Origin: CAMQVM01 sp044433365
GTDB taxonomy: Bacteria; Bacteroidota; Bacteroidia; Bacteroidales; Rikenellaceae
Reading direction: 5' to 3'
Length of the DNA stretch: 16,133 bases
Assembly: GCA_044433365.1 (NCBI GenBank)
Contig: JAWXTR010000076.1
Coordinates: 1-16,133 of the forward strand
Numbering within the stretch: position 1 is the stretch's first letter; each line of letters opens with the position of its first letter. Positions 7,895 to 14,359 of the stretch are shown here, piece by piece. Below the pieces are notes generated by a model. It had not been told where the DNA came from and ran no database searches. It saw only the letters and a list, made by a program, of their open reading frames with translations. A program made the translations under genes and the position numbers.

Positions 7895-7954
7895 CCAAAA
7901 GGAGTTTTGCAAATTTACTTGATAAAGGTTGTTTGTGCAAAATTTATGTTTTGG
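7895..7954. other. Inverted repeat after the DUF4491 gene
   Basis: CCAAAA (7895-7900) and TTTTGCA (7905-7911) pair with TGCAAAA (7936-7942) and TTTTGG (7949-7954). There is no T-tract, so it is at most a weak 3'-end structure. Confidence 0.3.
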
Positions 7955-7986
7955 AGTCACCAACTTTAATAAATCGAAAGGTTCGA

Positions 7987-8018
7987 TTTGGAAAATTAAG
8001 ATAAATTTAATAATTTTG
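7987..8018 (+). promoter_or_regulatory. Promoter of tRNA-Leu
   Basis: TTTG at 7987-7990, a 20-bp spacer, and TAATTTTG at 8011-8018 fit the Bacteroidota consensus. It lies 55 bp upstream of the tRNA. Confidence 0.65.
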
Positions 8019-8073
8019 CGCCACAAAACAAAAAAGGGTGTAGATTATCAGCATCCCTATAAATAATTTCTCC

Positions 8074-8157
8074 GCCCAGATGGTGAAATTGGTAGACACG
8101 CTACTTTGAGGGGGTAGTGCTGATTGCAGCGTGCAAGTTCGAGTCTTGTTCTGGGCA
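8074..8157 (+). tRNA. tRNA-Leu (anticodon GAG)
   Basis: Acceptor arms GCCCAGA (8074-8080) and TCTGGGC (8150-8156) pair fully. The D-arm region is GTGAAATTGGTAGACACGC. The anticodon stem CTACT/GGTAG encloses loop TTGAGGG, giving anticodon GAG, which reads CTC and CTT. A long variable arm (GCTG ATT GCAGC) marks it as class II. The T-arm is GCAAG-TTCGAGT-CTTGT. CCA is not encoded: the gene ends with ACA. Confidence 0.95.
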
Positions 8158-8161
8158 CAAT

Positions 8162-8204
8162 AAAAAGCGTTAACAATCTACAAAACAGATTATTAACGCT
8201 TTTT
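8162..8204 (+). terminator. Rho-independent terminator of tRNA-Leu
   Basis: AAAAAGCGTTAA (8162-8173) pairs with TTAACGCTTTTT (8193-8204), with an inner AATCT/AGATT stem, ending in five Ts. It starts five bases after the tRNA. Confidence 0.85.
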
Positions 8205-8208
8205 GAAT

Positions 8209-8238
8209 ACCAAGGTTGAACGTTGAGTCCAACGTCTG
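8209..8238. repeat. AGACGT stem-loop repeat, copy 1 (diverged)
   Basis: CCAAGGTTGAACGTTG, a short loop, then CAACGTCTG. It shares CCAAGGT with copy 5, which lies inverted at the far end of this gene-free stretch. Confidence 0.55.
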
Positions 8239-8312
8239 CAACCAAACCCAGTAGAGTTTAATGGCTCATTCTCAAAATCTGTTGTCATTAAATAAAATTT
8301 ATAGCTCAGCAG

Positions 8313-8340
8313 TAGAGACGTAGCCCTGCTACGTCTGTAA
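8313..8340. repeat. AGACGT stem-loop repeat, copy 2
   Basis: TAGAGACGTAGC, loop CCT, GCTACGTCTGTAA. The 9-bp stem AGACGTAGC is perfect, and its inner four base pairs differ from the other copies while pairing is kept. Confidence 0.65.
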
Positions 8341-8392
8341 AATAAATCATTATGTTTTAATGAATTGGGTTTAAAAACAAATTGGGTGGTGG

Positions 8393-8420
8393 TAGAGACG
8401 TTGGGTCCAACGTCTGTAAT
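8393..8420. repeat. AGACGT stem-loop repeat, copy 3
   Basis: TAGAGACGTTGG, GT, CCAACGTCTGTAAT. A perfect 9-bp stem, followed by TCGAACC as in copy 4. Confidence 0.65.
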
Positions 8421-8444
8421 CGAACCCTGCAACCGCACACAGGG

Positions 8445-8472
8445 TAGAGACGTTAGGTCTAACGTCTGTAAT
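8445..8472. repeat. AGACGT stem-loop repeat, copy 4
   Basis: TAGAGACGTTAG, GT, CTAACGTCTGTAAT. A perfect 9-bp stem in the same orientation as copies 2 and 3. Confidence 0.65.
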
Positions 8473-8523
8473 CGAACGAAGTCTATGACAAATATTACAG
8501 AACATCGCAGATATATTTTGTTA

Positions 8524-8692
8524 TTAAGTAGGGTAAAATAATTATTGGTGTATTTTTAATAGTGCTATTGGAGATGAGATTTTTTGCTATTGAATCGAAA
8601 ATATAGTGGTTCTATATTGAGATTTAATAGTGAAAAATATCGCTCCTAGAGTGCTATTAAGAATATGGCAATAATTGTTTTACACTACTTAA
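8524..8692 (+). repeat. 169-nt imperfect inverted repeat (long hairpin)
   Basis: The left arm (8524-8606, starting TTAAGTAGGGTAAAATAAT) pairs with the right arm (8612-8692, ending ATAATTGTTTTACACTACTT then AA) around a 5-nt loop TGGTT, with two small gaps. In my hand alignment about 80% of positions match. Nine differences are transitions and all leave G.U pairs if the + strand is transcribed. There is no open reading frame of note. It is either a structured RNA or a hairpin-type miniature mobile element. Confidence 0.7.
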
Positions 8693-8725
8693 AAGAATTA
8701 TTTTAATTTTAAAGTGCTGTATCTT

Positions 8726-8757
8726 CAGACGTTGTACACAACGTCTCTACCTTGGTT
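8726..8757. repeat. AGACGT stem-loop repeat, copy 5 (inverted)
   Basis: CAGACGTTGT, AC, ACAACGTCTCTACCTTGG. Its flanks (CTCTACC) show it is in the opposite orientation to copies 2-4, and CCTTGG mirrors CCAAGG of copy 1. Confidence 0.65.
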
Positions 8758-8958
8758 CAGTAACAGACATTGAACCCTATTTTATCGGACTGCTCTTGGA
8801 AATCTGTAATTGTAAAATAATCCTATAAACCTGCTGGTAAAACTAAGCTAAATAATTTCAAAATATCTGTCACGAAAACCTTTTTTGTCTCTAATTTGTT
8901 GGAAAAATATAAACTTGTTGGAAATTTTACAACATTTTTTGAGAAAGAGCCTAAATCA

Positions 8959-10056
8959 CTAACATTTAATATACATTTTCCCTTTTACACTTTTAATTAG
9001 TCCTTTAAATTCGAGTGATGTTAATGCGCTCATAATTTTCATTGCTGGCAGGGTAGTGCTTTCCAAAATTTCGTCGGCTGTGAGTGTTTCTCCATCTCTG
9101 AATAGTTCAAAAATCTCTTGTTCTGCATCGGAAAGAATGTGTTTAGTGAAGTCGAGTTTTTTCTCTCGTACTGTTTCGCTCCAACCCATAACATACTCAA
9201 TATCTTTTACTGATGTAAGGATATTTGCCCTGTTTGAGCGTAGCAGTTGAAGATTGCCTGTAAAGCTACGATCGGAAATTCGTGCAGGAAATGAAAAAAT
9301 ATCACGACCATATCCATCTGCTATTGAGGCAGTAACCATCGAGCCTCCCTTCTCGGGCGATTCGGCCATTATTATTGCTGAACATAGTCCAGCAATAATC
9401 CTATTGCGTTTTAAAAAGTTATATTTTGTGATATTACATTCAGACATATATTCTGTTGCAACTGCACCTCCTTGATCAATCATTTTTTTAGCTAAATCAC
9501 GATGTTCATTTGGGTAGATTGTATCAAGTCCGTGCGCAAACACGCCAACGCTCTTTAATCCGCATTTTACTGCTGCTCGATGGGCATAAGAGTCGATTCC
9601 ATAAGCCAATCCGCTAACAATAACCGCATCGGGATGACGTTCGGCTATCTCTGCTACTAATCTCTCGACTGAGCTAACACCGTAAGGTGAACATTTTCGA
9701 GTGCCAACAATTCCAATCCATTTTGAAGGGGCATTATTGAAATCTATTGCACCCTTTACAAAAAGTGTTGAAGGAGGGTCGAAAACAGCTGCAAGATTTT
9801 GAGAATATTCACTACTGATATAAGAAATTGGGCGTATAGAGTATCTTTCGATAAATTCTAATTCCTTTTCTATTCGTTTATCATCTGCTGGCGATAAAAG
9901 CTTGTTGAGTGTGCGGCTACTAAGCTCTTTAACAGCTAAAATCTCCTCTTTAGTGGCATCAAAAATACCGCCAGCTGAGCCAAAACCATCGAGTAGCTCG
10001 GCAGCTGCATCGGATGGTATTGCACTTAGAACCAATCTTATATCATCTTTTAACAT
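8959..10056 (-). CDS. dprA: DNA-processing protein DprA
   Basis: 365 residues of normal length. DprA binds incoming single-stranded DNA in the cytoplasm and loads RecA during natural transformation; many non-competent species also keep it. An N-terminal helical/HhH-like region (about 1-60) is followed by the Rossmann-like DprA domain. Visible family motifs are GTRKCSPYG (118-126), SGLAYGIDSYAH (148-159), FLKRNRIIAGL (214-224) and GGSMVTASIA (237-246). A winged-helix domain (about 305-365) ends the protein. FSFPARI (254-260) replaces the more usual P-G at that place. The ATG is at 10056-10054, 30 nt downstream of a full dispersed palindrome. tadA lies upstream on the same strand with an 85-bp gap. 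Confidence 0.93.
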   Translation of the reverse strand: MLKDDIRLVLSAIPSDAAAELLDGFGSAGGIFDATKEEILAVKELSSRTLNKLLSPADDKRIEKELEFIERYSIRPISYISSEYSQNLAAVFDPPSTLFVKGAIDFNNAPSKWIGIVGTRKCSPYGVSSVERLVAEIAERHPDAVIVSGLAYGIDSYAHRAAVKCGLKSVGVFAHGLDTIYPNEHRDLAKKMIDQGGAVATEYMSECNITKYNFLKRNRIIAGLCSAIIMAESPEKGGSMVTASIADGYGRDIFSFPARISDRSFTGNLQLLRSNRANILTSVKDIEYVMGWSETVREKKLDFTKHILSDAEQEIFELFRDGETLTADEILESTTLPAMKIMSALTSLEFKGLIKSVKGKMYIKC

Positions 10057-10086
10057 AATATTCTATTTTGGGATTAGATGTTGTTA

Positions 10087-10136
10087 TAGGGAACTTTTTA
10101 AATCTCTCAAATTTCTGAATTTAAAACTCCCTAAAA
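10087..10136. repeat. Full GGGAACTTC palindrome between tadA and dprA
   Basis: Left arm TAGGGAACTTTTTAAAT, interior CTCTCAAATTTCTG, right arm AATTTAAAACTCCCTA. Read on the - strand it begins shortly after the tadA stop and ends 30 nt before the dprA start codon. Confidence 0.65.
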
Positions 10137-10141
10137 ATTAA

Positions 10142-10579
10142 CTACCGTAATTTCTTAAAAAATTTACTCATAATTTCACCACACTCCTCAGTCAAAACCC
10201 CACTTGTAACTTTAGTTTTAGGGTGAAGCAGAGGCGAAGCAATTGTGGTGTAACCACGCTTAGGTTCGCTAGCACCATACACAACTCTACCTATCTGCGA
10301 CCAAGCTAAAGCGGCTGCACACATGGGGCAAGGTTCGACTGTTACGTAGATCGTACATTCCGATAGATATTTTCCGCCTATATGGGCTGTGGCAGCTGTA
10401 ATAGCCTGCATTTCGGCATGAGCAGTGGGGTCAAGCAATCTTTCACAAAGGTTGTGACAACGGGCTATAATATTGTTATTCAGAACTATAACTGCACCAA
10501 TTGGAATCTCTCCCTCGCTATAAGCAGCCTTTGCCTCAAGCAGTGCTTGCTTCATAAATAAACTATCTTTTTCGCTCAT
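10142..10579 (-). CDS. tadA: tRNA-specific adenosine deaminase TadA
   Basis: 145 residues, standard for the family. TadA converts adenosine 34 of tRNA-Arg(ACG) to inosine, letting one tRNA read CGU, CGC and CGA. The zinc site and catalytic residues are visible: HAE (His54, Glu56) and PCPMC (Cys84, Cys87). GEIPIGAVIV (23-32) is also typical. CGT arginine codons, which need this modification, are the favourite in aspS and pgk next door. The ATG is at 10579-10577. The gene stands divergent from aspS, and dprA follows on the same strand. A free cytosine/guanine deaminase is less likely because the length and motifs fit TadA. Confidence 0.93.
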   Translation of the reverse strand: MSEKDSLFMKQALLEAKAAYSEGEIPIGAVIVLNNNIIARCHNLCERLLDPTAHAEMQAITAATAHIGGKYLSECTIYVTVEPCPMCAAALAWSQIGRVVYGASEPKRGYTTIASPLLHPKTKVTSGVLTEECGEIMSKFFKKLR

Positions 10580-10798
10580 AAAAATTTTTAAAAAAAGGAG
10601 GTTGTTAAATTTTTTAAAAATTAGTTAAATATATCAAAAAAAAAATGTATATTTGCTGTAATTTTTGATAAAAGTAGCAAATAATTATCAAAAAATAAAA
10701 TAAATAGCTATTATAAGTTGTGCAAAAATGTTTTTTGTCTTTTAATAGCTTATATCTTAATGATTTAGAGTAAATAATAAAATATAAAAACATAAACA
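10580..10798. promoter_or_regulatory. Divergent region between tadA and aspS
   Basis: About 219 bp, extremely AT-rich. TATATTTG at 10648-10655 (+) matches the -7 consensus but has no -33 partner and lies about 145 nt from aspS. I cannot assign either promoter with confidence. No RNA gene is evident. Confidence 0.35.
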
Positions 10799-12559
10799 AT
10801 GTATAGAACACACACTTGTGGAGAATTAAGAGCAGCTAACGTCGGTGAGAGTGTTACTCTTGCTGGTTGGGTGCAAAAAGTACGTGAATTGGGTGCAATG
10901 ACCTTTATTGACCTACGTGACCGCTATGGTATTACTCAAATTGTTGTAGAAGAAGGCTCTTCTGATGCAGTTAAAGAGGTTGCAGCAACTTTAGGTCGTG
11001 AATTTGTAATACAGATTAACGGTAAAGTTATTGAGCGTCAATCTAAAAATTCAAAAATTGAGACTGGCGATATTGAAATTATCGCTTCTGATATAAAAGT
11101 GCTTAGCAGCAGCGATACCCCTCCTTTCACTATCGAAGAGCATAGCGACGGGGGTGATGAGCTTCGTATGAAATACCGCTACTTAGACCTTCGACGTCCA
11201 CCTCTAAAGAGAAATATGATGTTGCGCCACAAAATGGCACACGAGGTGCGCAACTTTTTAGATGCACAAGGTTTTATGGAGATTGAAACCCCTTACCTTA
11301 TCAAATCTACTCCAGAGGGTGCACGTGACTTTATCGTACCATCTCGTATGAACCAAGGTGAGTTTTATGCACTTCCTCAATCACCTCAAACCTTTAAACA
11401 GCTTTTAATGGTGTCGGGCTACGACCGCTACTTCCAAATTGTGCGTTGTTTCCGTGACGAAGATTTACGTGCCGACCGTCAGCCAGAATTTACTCAAATC
11501 GACTGCGAAATGTCGTTTGTAGAGCGTGAAGATGTGCTAACAACATTTGAAGGAATGGCAAAAACGATGTTTAAAAACATTATGAACATCGAATTTGAGG
11601 GTAGTTTCCCACGCATGCCTTATAGCGAAGCTATGGAGCGTTACGGTTCGGACAAGCCCGATATTCGTTTTGAGATGACAATAAATGATGTTACAGAAGA
11701 GGTAAAAGGTGCTGGTTTCCCAGTTTTTGATGGTGCTGAATATATCGGTGCTATTGCAGCTAGCGGATGTAGCTCATACACTCGCAAACAACTTGACGAG
11801 CTTACAAATTTTGTTAAACGTCCTCAAGTTGGGGCATCTGGTTTAGTATATATTAAATGTGAAGCATCTGGAGCATACAAATCTAGCGTAGATAAATTTT
11901 ATAGTGCTGAGCAACTTAAAACTATTGCTGAGAAATGCGGAGCAGTTGAAGGTGATTTAATCCTACTTCTTTGTGGAGTAAAGAAAAAAACTCTTTCGGC
12001 TCTTTCAGCTCTACGTCTTGAACTTGGCGACAGATTAGGGCTTCGTGATAACTCAAAATATGCGCCACTATGGGTTGTTGATTTCCCTCTACTTGAGTGG
12101 GACGACGAGACAGAGCGTTTCTACGCTATGCACCACCCATTTACATCGCCTATTACCGAAGATATTGAGCTTTTCGACACAAACCCTGGTGCAGTAAGAG
12201 CAAATGCCTACGACTTTGTAATGAACGGAACCGAAGTTGGAGGTGGTTCGATTCGTATTCACGATGCAGAGCTTCAAAAAAAGATGTTTAAGGTGCTTGG
12301 CTTCTCTCAAGAGGAGGCTGAGGCTCAATTTGGCTTTATTATCAACGCATTTAAATATGGTGCACCTCCTCATGGTGGTATTGCATTTGGTTTCGACCGT
12401 TTCTGTTCGCTTTTTGGCGGTACTGAGTCGATTCGTGACTACATCGCATTCCCTAAAAACAACTCTGGTCGTGATGTGATGATTGACTCTCCATCGCAGG
12501 TTGCCCCTGCTCAACTTAAAGAGCTTGCTATAGAGCTAAACCTTCCTGTAGAAGAATAA
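10799..12559 (+). CDS. aspS: Aspartyl-tRNA synthetase
   Basis: 586 residues, the bacterial type. The enzyme charges tRNA-Asp with aspartate in the cytoplasm. An N-terminal OB-fold anticodon-binding domain (about 1-105, with GWVQKVRELGAMTFIDLRD) precedes the class II catalytic core. Motif 2 is at FRDEDLRADRQPEFTQID (218-235), QSPQ (194-197) belongs to the amino-acid site, and motif 3 is GIAFGFDRF (527-535). A bacterial GAD-type insertion occupies about 290-420. The codons differ from most neighbours: CGT, GGT, AAC and TAC are preferred, as expected for high expression. pgk begins 36 bp after the stop with no terminator between, so co-transcription is plausible. Whether it is discriminating or also charges tRNA-Asn cannot be settled from this window. 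Confidence 0.96.
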   Translation: MYRTHTCGELRAANVGESVTLAGWVQKVRELGAMTFIDLRDRYGITQIVVEEGSSDAVKEVAATLGREFVIQINGKVIERQSKNSKIETGDIEIIASDIKVLSSSDTPPFTIEEHSDGGDELRMKYRYLDLRRPPLKRNMMLRHKMAHEVRNFLDAQGFMEIETPYLIKSTPEGARDFIVPSRMNQGEFYALPQSPQTFKQLLMVSGYDRYFQIVRCFRDEDLRADRQPEFTQIDCEMSFVEREDVLTTFEGMAKTMFKNIMNIEFEGSFPRMPYSEAMERYGSDKPDIRFEMTINDVTEEVKGAGFPVFDGAEYIGAIAASGCSSYTRKQLDELTNFVKRPQVGASGLVYIKCEASGAYKSSVDKFYSAEQLKTIAEKCGAVEGDLILLLCGVKKKTLSALSALRLELGDRLGLRDNSKYAPLWVVDFPLLEWDDETERFYAMHHPFTSPITEDIELFDTNPGAVRANAYDFVMNGTEVGGGSIRIHDAELQKKMFKVLGFSQEEAEAQFGFIINAFKYGAPPHGGIAFGFDRFCSLFGGTESIRDYIAFPKNNSGRDVMIDSPSQVAPAQLKELAIELNLPVEE

Positions 12560-12595
12560 AAAATTATTAATATCTTGTAAAAAAATTATTTCATT

Positions 12596-13843
12596 ATGCA
12601 AACAATTGACAGCTATGATTTCAGTGGCAAACGTGCGATAGTACGTGTTGACTTTAATGTGCCACTAGATGAAAATTTCCAAGTAACCGATGCTACACGT
12701 ATCCGTGCGGCTATCCCAACACTTAAAAAAGTGTTAGAGGGTGGTGGTTCTCTTATTCTTATGTCTCACCTTGGTCGTCCAAAAGGTGTGGATGCTAAAT
12801 TCTCTCTAAAACATATCATCTACAAAATTGAAGAGCTACTAGGTGTTTCTATCAAGTTTGCTGACGATTGTCAAAAGGCTGCTGAAGCTGCTGCTGCTCT
12901 TGCTCCAGGCGAAGTTCTTCTTCTTGAAAACCTACGTTACTATGCTGAAGAAGAGGGCAAACCACGTCTGCCTAAAGAGGCTACAGACGAGGAGAAAGCT
13001 GAAGCTAAAAAAGCAGTTAAAGAGTCGCAAAAAGGTTTTGTAAAGACACTTGCTTCTTACGCTGATTGCTACATCAACGATGCATTTGGTACAGCTCACC
13101 GTGCACACGGTTCGACCGCTTTAATCGCTGAATATTTCCCTAACGACAAAATGTTTGGTTACATTATGGAGCGTGAGCTTACAGCTATCGACAACGTTCT
13201 TCTTAACGCTAAACGTCCATTTACTGCAATCTTAGGTGGTTCTAAAGTTTCTACTAAAATCACTATTATCGAGAGCTTAATGAGCAAAGTTGACAACCTA
13301 ATCTTAGGTGGTGGTATGACCTACACTTTCATGGCTGCTCAAGGTGGTAAAGTTGGTATGTCTATCTGCGAAAAAGACCAGTACGAAACAGCTCTTACAG
13401 TTTTAGCTAAAGCTAAAGAGATGGGTGTAAATATCGTACTTGCAGAAGATGCACTTTGTGGCGACGACTTCAAAAACGATTGTAACAAACAAACTTGTCC
13501 TTCAAACGATATTCCTGATGGTTGGGAAGGTCTTGATATTGGACCAAAAGCTACAGAAGAGTTTGCAAAAGTTGTTAAAGAGTCGCAAACTATCCTTTGG
13601 AATGGTCCTGTAGGTGTATTTGAGATGGAGAGTTTTGAGGGTGGCTCTAAAGCTATCGCTGAGGCTATCGTTGAGGCTACTGCAAACGGTGCTTACTCAC
13701 TAATCGGTGGTGGCGACTCTGTTGCTTGTATCAACAAGTTTGGTATGGCAGACAAAGTTAGCTACGTTTCTACTGGTGGTGGTGCTCTTTTAGAGTATAT
13801 GGAAGGTAAAGTTCTTCCAGGTGTTGCAGCTATTCGTAAATAA
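12596..13843 (+). CDS. pgk: Phosphoglycerate kinase
   Basis: 415 residues. The enzyme transfers the acyl phosphate of 1,3-bisphosphoglycerate to ADP, making ATP in glycolysis. N-terminal substrate-binding motifs are RVDFNVPLD (17-25) and SHLGRP (57-62), then LLENLRYY. YADCYINDAFGTAHRAHGST follows, then GGSKVSTKI. The nucleotide half has WNGPVGVFE and GGGDS (371-375). After LRYY there is a charged insert of about 25 residues rich in Lys, Glu and Ala, which I associate with Bacteroidota Pgk. Codon choice is strongly biased (CGT, GGT, GCT, AAC), consistent with high expression. The gene is followed by about 400 bp of hairpins before the first good terminator (14256-14281). Confidence 0.97.
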   Translation: MQTIDSYDFSGKRAIVRVDFNVPLDENFQVTDATRIRAAIPTLKKVLEGGGSLILMSHLGRPKGVDAKFSLKHIIYKIEELLGVSIKFADDCQKAAEAAAALAPGEVLLLENLRYYAEEEGKPRLPKEATDEEKAEAKKAVKESQKGFVKTLASYADCYINDAFGTAHRAHGSTALIAEYFPNDKMFGYIMERELTAIDNVLLNAKRPFTAILGGSKVSTKITIIESLMSKVDNLILGGGMTYTFMAAQGGKVGMSICEKDQYETALTVLAKAKEMGVNIVLAEDALCGDDFKNDCNKQTCPSNDIPDGWEGLDIGPKATEEFAKVVKESQTILWNGPVGVFEMESFEGGSKAIAEAIVEATANGAYSLIGGGDSVACINKFGMADKVSYVSTGGGALLEYMEGKVLPGVAAIRK

Positions 13844-13851
13844 TGCCAATA

Positions 13852-13956
13852 AAGGTTTGAAGAACCTTCTTCCGCTTTTCTAAAAGCGGAAGAAGCCGTG
13901 AGTGAAAACTCAGCGATTTTTGCCAGCCCTCTGGGCGTGCTTTTTTTAAAAAGCAT
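13852..13956 (+). repeat. Cassette of consecutive hairpins after pgk
   Basis: In order: AAGGTT / AACCTT (13852-13868); CTTCTTCCGCTTTT / AAAAGCGGAAGAAG (13866-13895, 14-bp perfect stem, slightly overlapping the first); TGAGT-GAAA-ACTCA (13899-13912); CCAG-CCCT-CTGG, or alternatively GCCC-TCT-GGGC (13923-13936); and GCTTTTT-TT-AAAAAGC (13939-13954). It starts nine bases after the pgk stop. The GCGTG plus CTTTTTTTAAAAAG end resembles the cassette at 2442-2558. Confidence 0.6.
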
Positions 13957-13973
13957 TAACAAAAGTTATTTTT

Positions 13974-14141
13974 ATGGGGAGTTCTAATAATTGATTTTAT
14001 TCGATTTTTTATTTTGAGGTTTTAGATTTGGATTTTACGAAATGTGGGCGTAGCGGTGCCTACGGTGCATTTTGTAAAATTCAAAGATGAAGTCTCAAAA
14101 TAAAAAAGCGTTAAAATCCAATTTTTAGAAGTTCCCTTATA
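13974..14141 (+). repeat. 168-nt imperfect inverted repeat bounded by GGGAACTTC-type arms
   Basis: The outer arms are GGGGAGTTCTAA and TTAGAAGTTCCC, the same termini as the dispersed element. Inside, TTTTTTATTTTGAG pairs with CTCAAAATAAAAAA, GGATTTTACGAAATG pairs with CATTTTGTAAAATTC, and CGTAG pairs with CTACG around the tip CGGTGC. The whole segment folds as one long hairpin. Of about eight transition differences between arms, all leave G.U pairs in + strand RNA by my alignment. Confidence 0.7.
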
Positions 14142-14225
14142 TAACTCGAATTGCAAAAACAGCTCAAAATAGTTCAAAAATTTCAAACCTTTATTCGCAT
14201 AAATAGTTTTACAATGCAAAAAGGT

Positions 14226-14240
14226 GGCGACTTTATCGCC
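14226..14240 (+). other. Small hairpin before the terminator
   Basis: GGCGA-CTTTA-TCGCC forms a perfect 5-bp stem, 15 nt upstream of the terminator stem. Confidence 0.4.
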
Positions 14241-14255
14241 AAAAACCATAAAATT

Positions 14256-14281
14256 AGGGAGTGTTTTTACACTCCCTTTTT
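14256..14281 (+). terminator. Rho-independent terminator
   Basis: AGGGAGTGT (14256-14264), loop TTTT, ACACTCCCT (14269-14277), then a run of Ts. It ends whatever + strand transcript crosses 13844-14256: either a pgk message with a roughly 430-nt 3' UTR or a separate small RNA. Confidence 0.8.
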
Positions 14282-14359
14282 AATTGTCTAAACTTTTGGA
14301 ATTTTTATAAAATTGTATTTTTATTTTATCAAATTTTCAATCCTCTAATACTAAACTAA

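Larger units (their letters stand above)
8205..8958. other. Gene-free repeat region between tRNA-Leu and dprA
   Basis: About 750 bp with no credible gene. It holds five AGACGT stem-loops and the 169-nt inverted repeat. The outer copies (1 and 5) face each other, so 8209-8757 could be one composite unit. In the last 200 bp (8758-8958) I see only the near-repeat TTGTTGGAAA near 8898 and 8915, and no convincing terminator for dprA. Confidence 0.6.
13844..14359. other. Gene-free hairpin region between pgk and the Rpn-type gene
   Basis: About 516 bp without a credible gene. From left to right: the hairpin cassette, the 168-nt inverted repeat, an unstructured stretch (14142-14225), the small hairpin, the terminator, and about 80 bp of AT-rich DNA before the next start codon. 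In that last part TTTTGG near 14295 could be a -33 box, but no exact -7 box follows. Confidence 0.65.

Noticed and set aside
8057..8245. Reading frame of 62 codons opposite tRNA-Leu, containing PRTRLELARC
   Set aside because: It is the well-known artefact of translating the antisense of a tRNA-Leu gene and runs through the terminator.
8193..8438. Reading frame of 81 codons on the - strand
   Set aside because: It is made of the AGACGT stem-loop repeats and has no protein-like composition.
8209..8757. AGACGT repeats as a CRISPR array
   Set aside because: Spacing is irregular, the repeats are themselves hairpins that vary, orientation changes, and no cas gene is near.
10614..10811. 65-codon - strand frame between tadA and aspS
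   Set aside because: Tyr/Phe/Ile-rich translation of an AT-rich promoter region; it overlaps the aspS start.
12089..12514. 141-codon frame antisense to aspS
   Set aside because: It is a shadow of a strongly biased gene; Cys- and Lys-rich nonsense with no motif.
14022..14249. 75-codon - strand frame after pgk
   Set aside because: It covers one arm of the 168-nt inverted repeat and has no recognisable protein feature.
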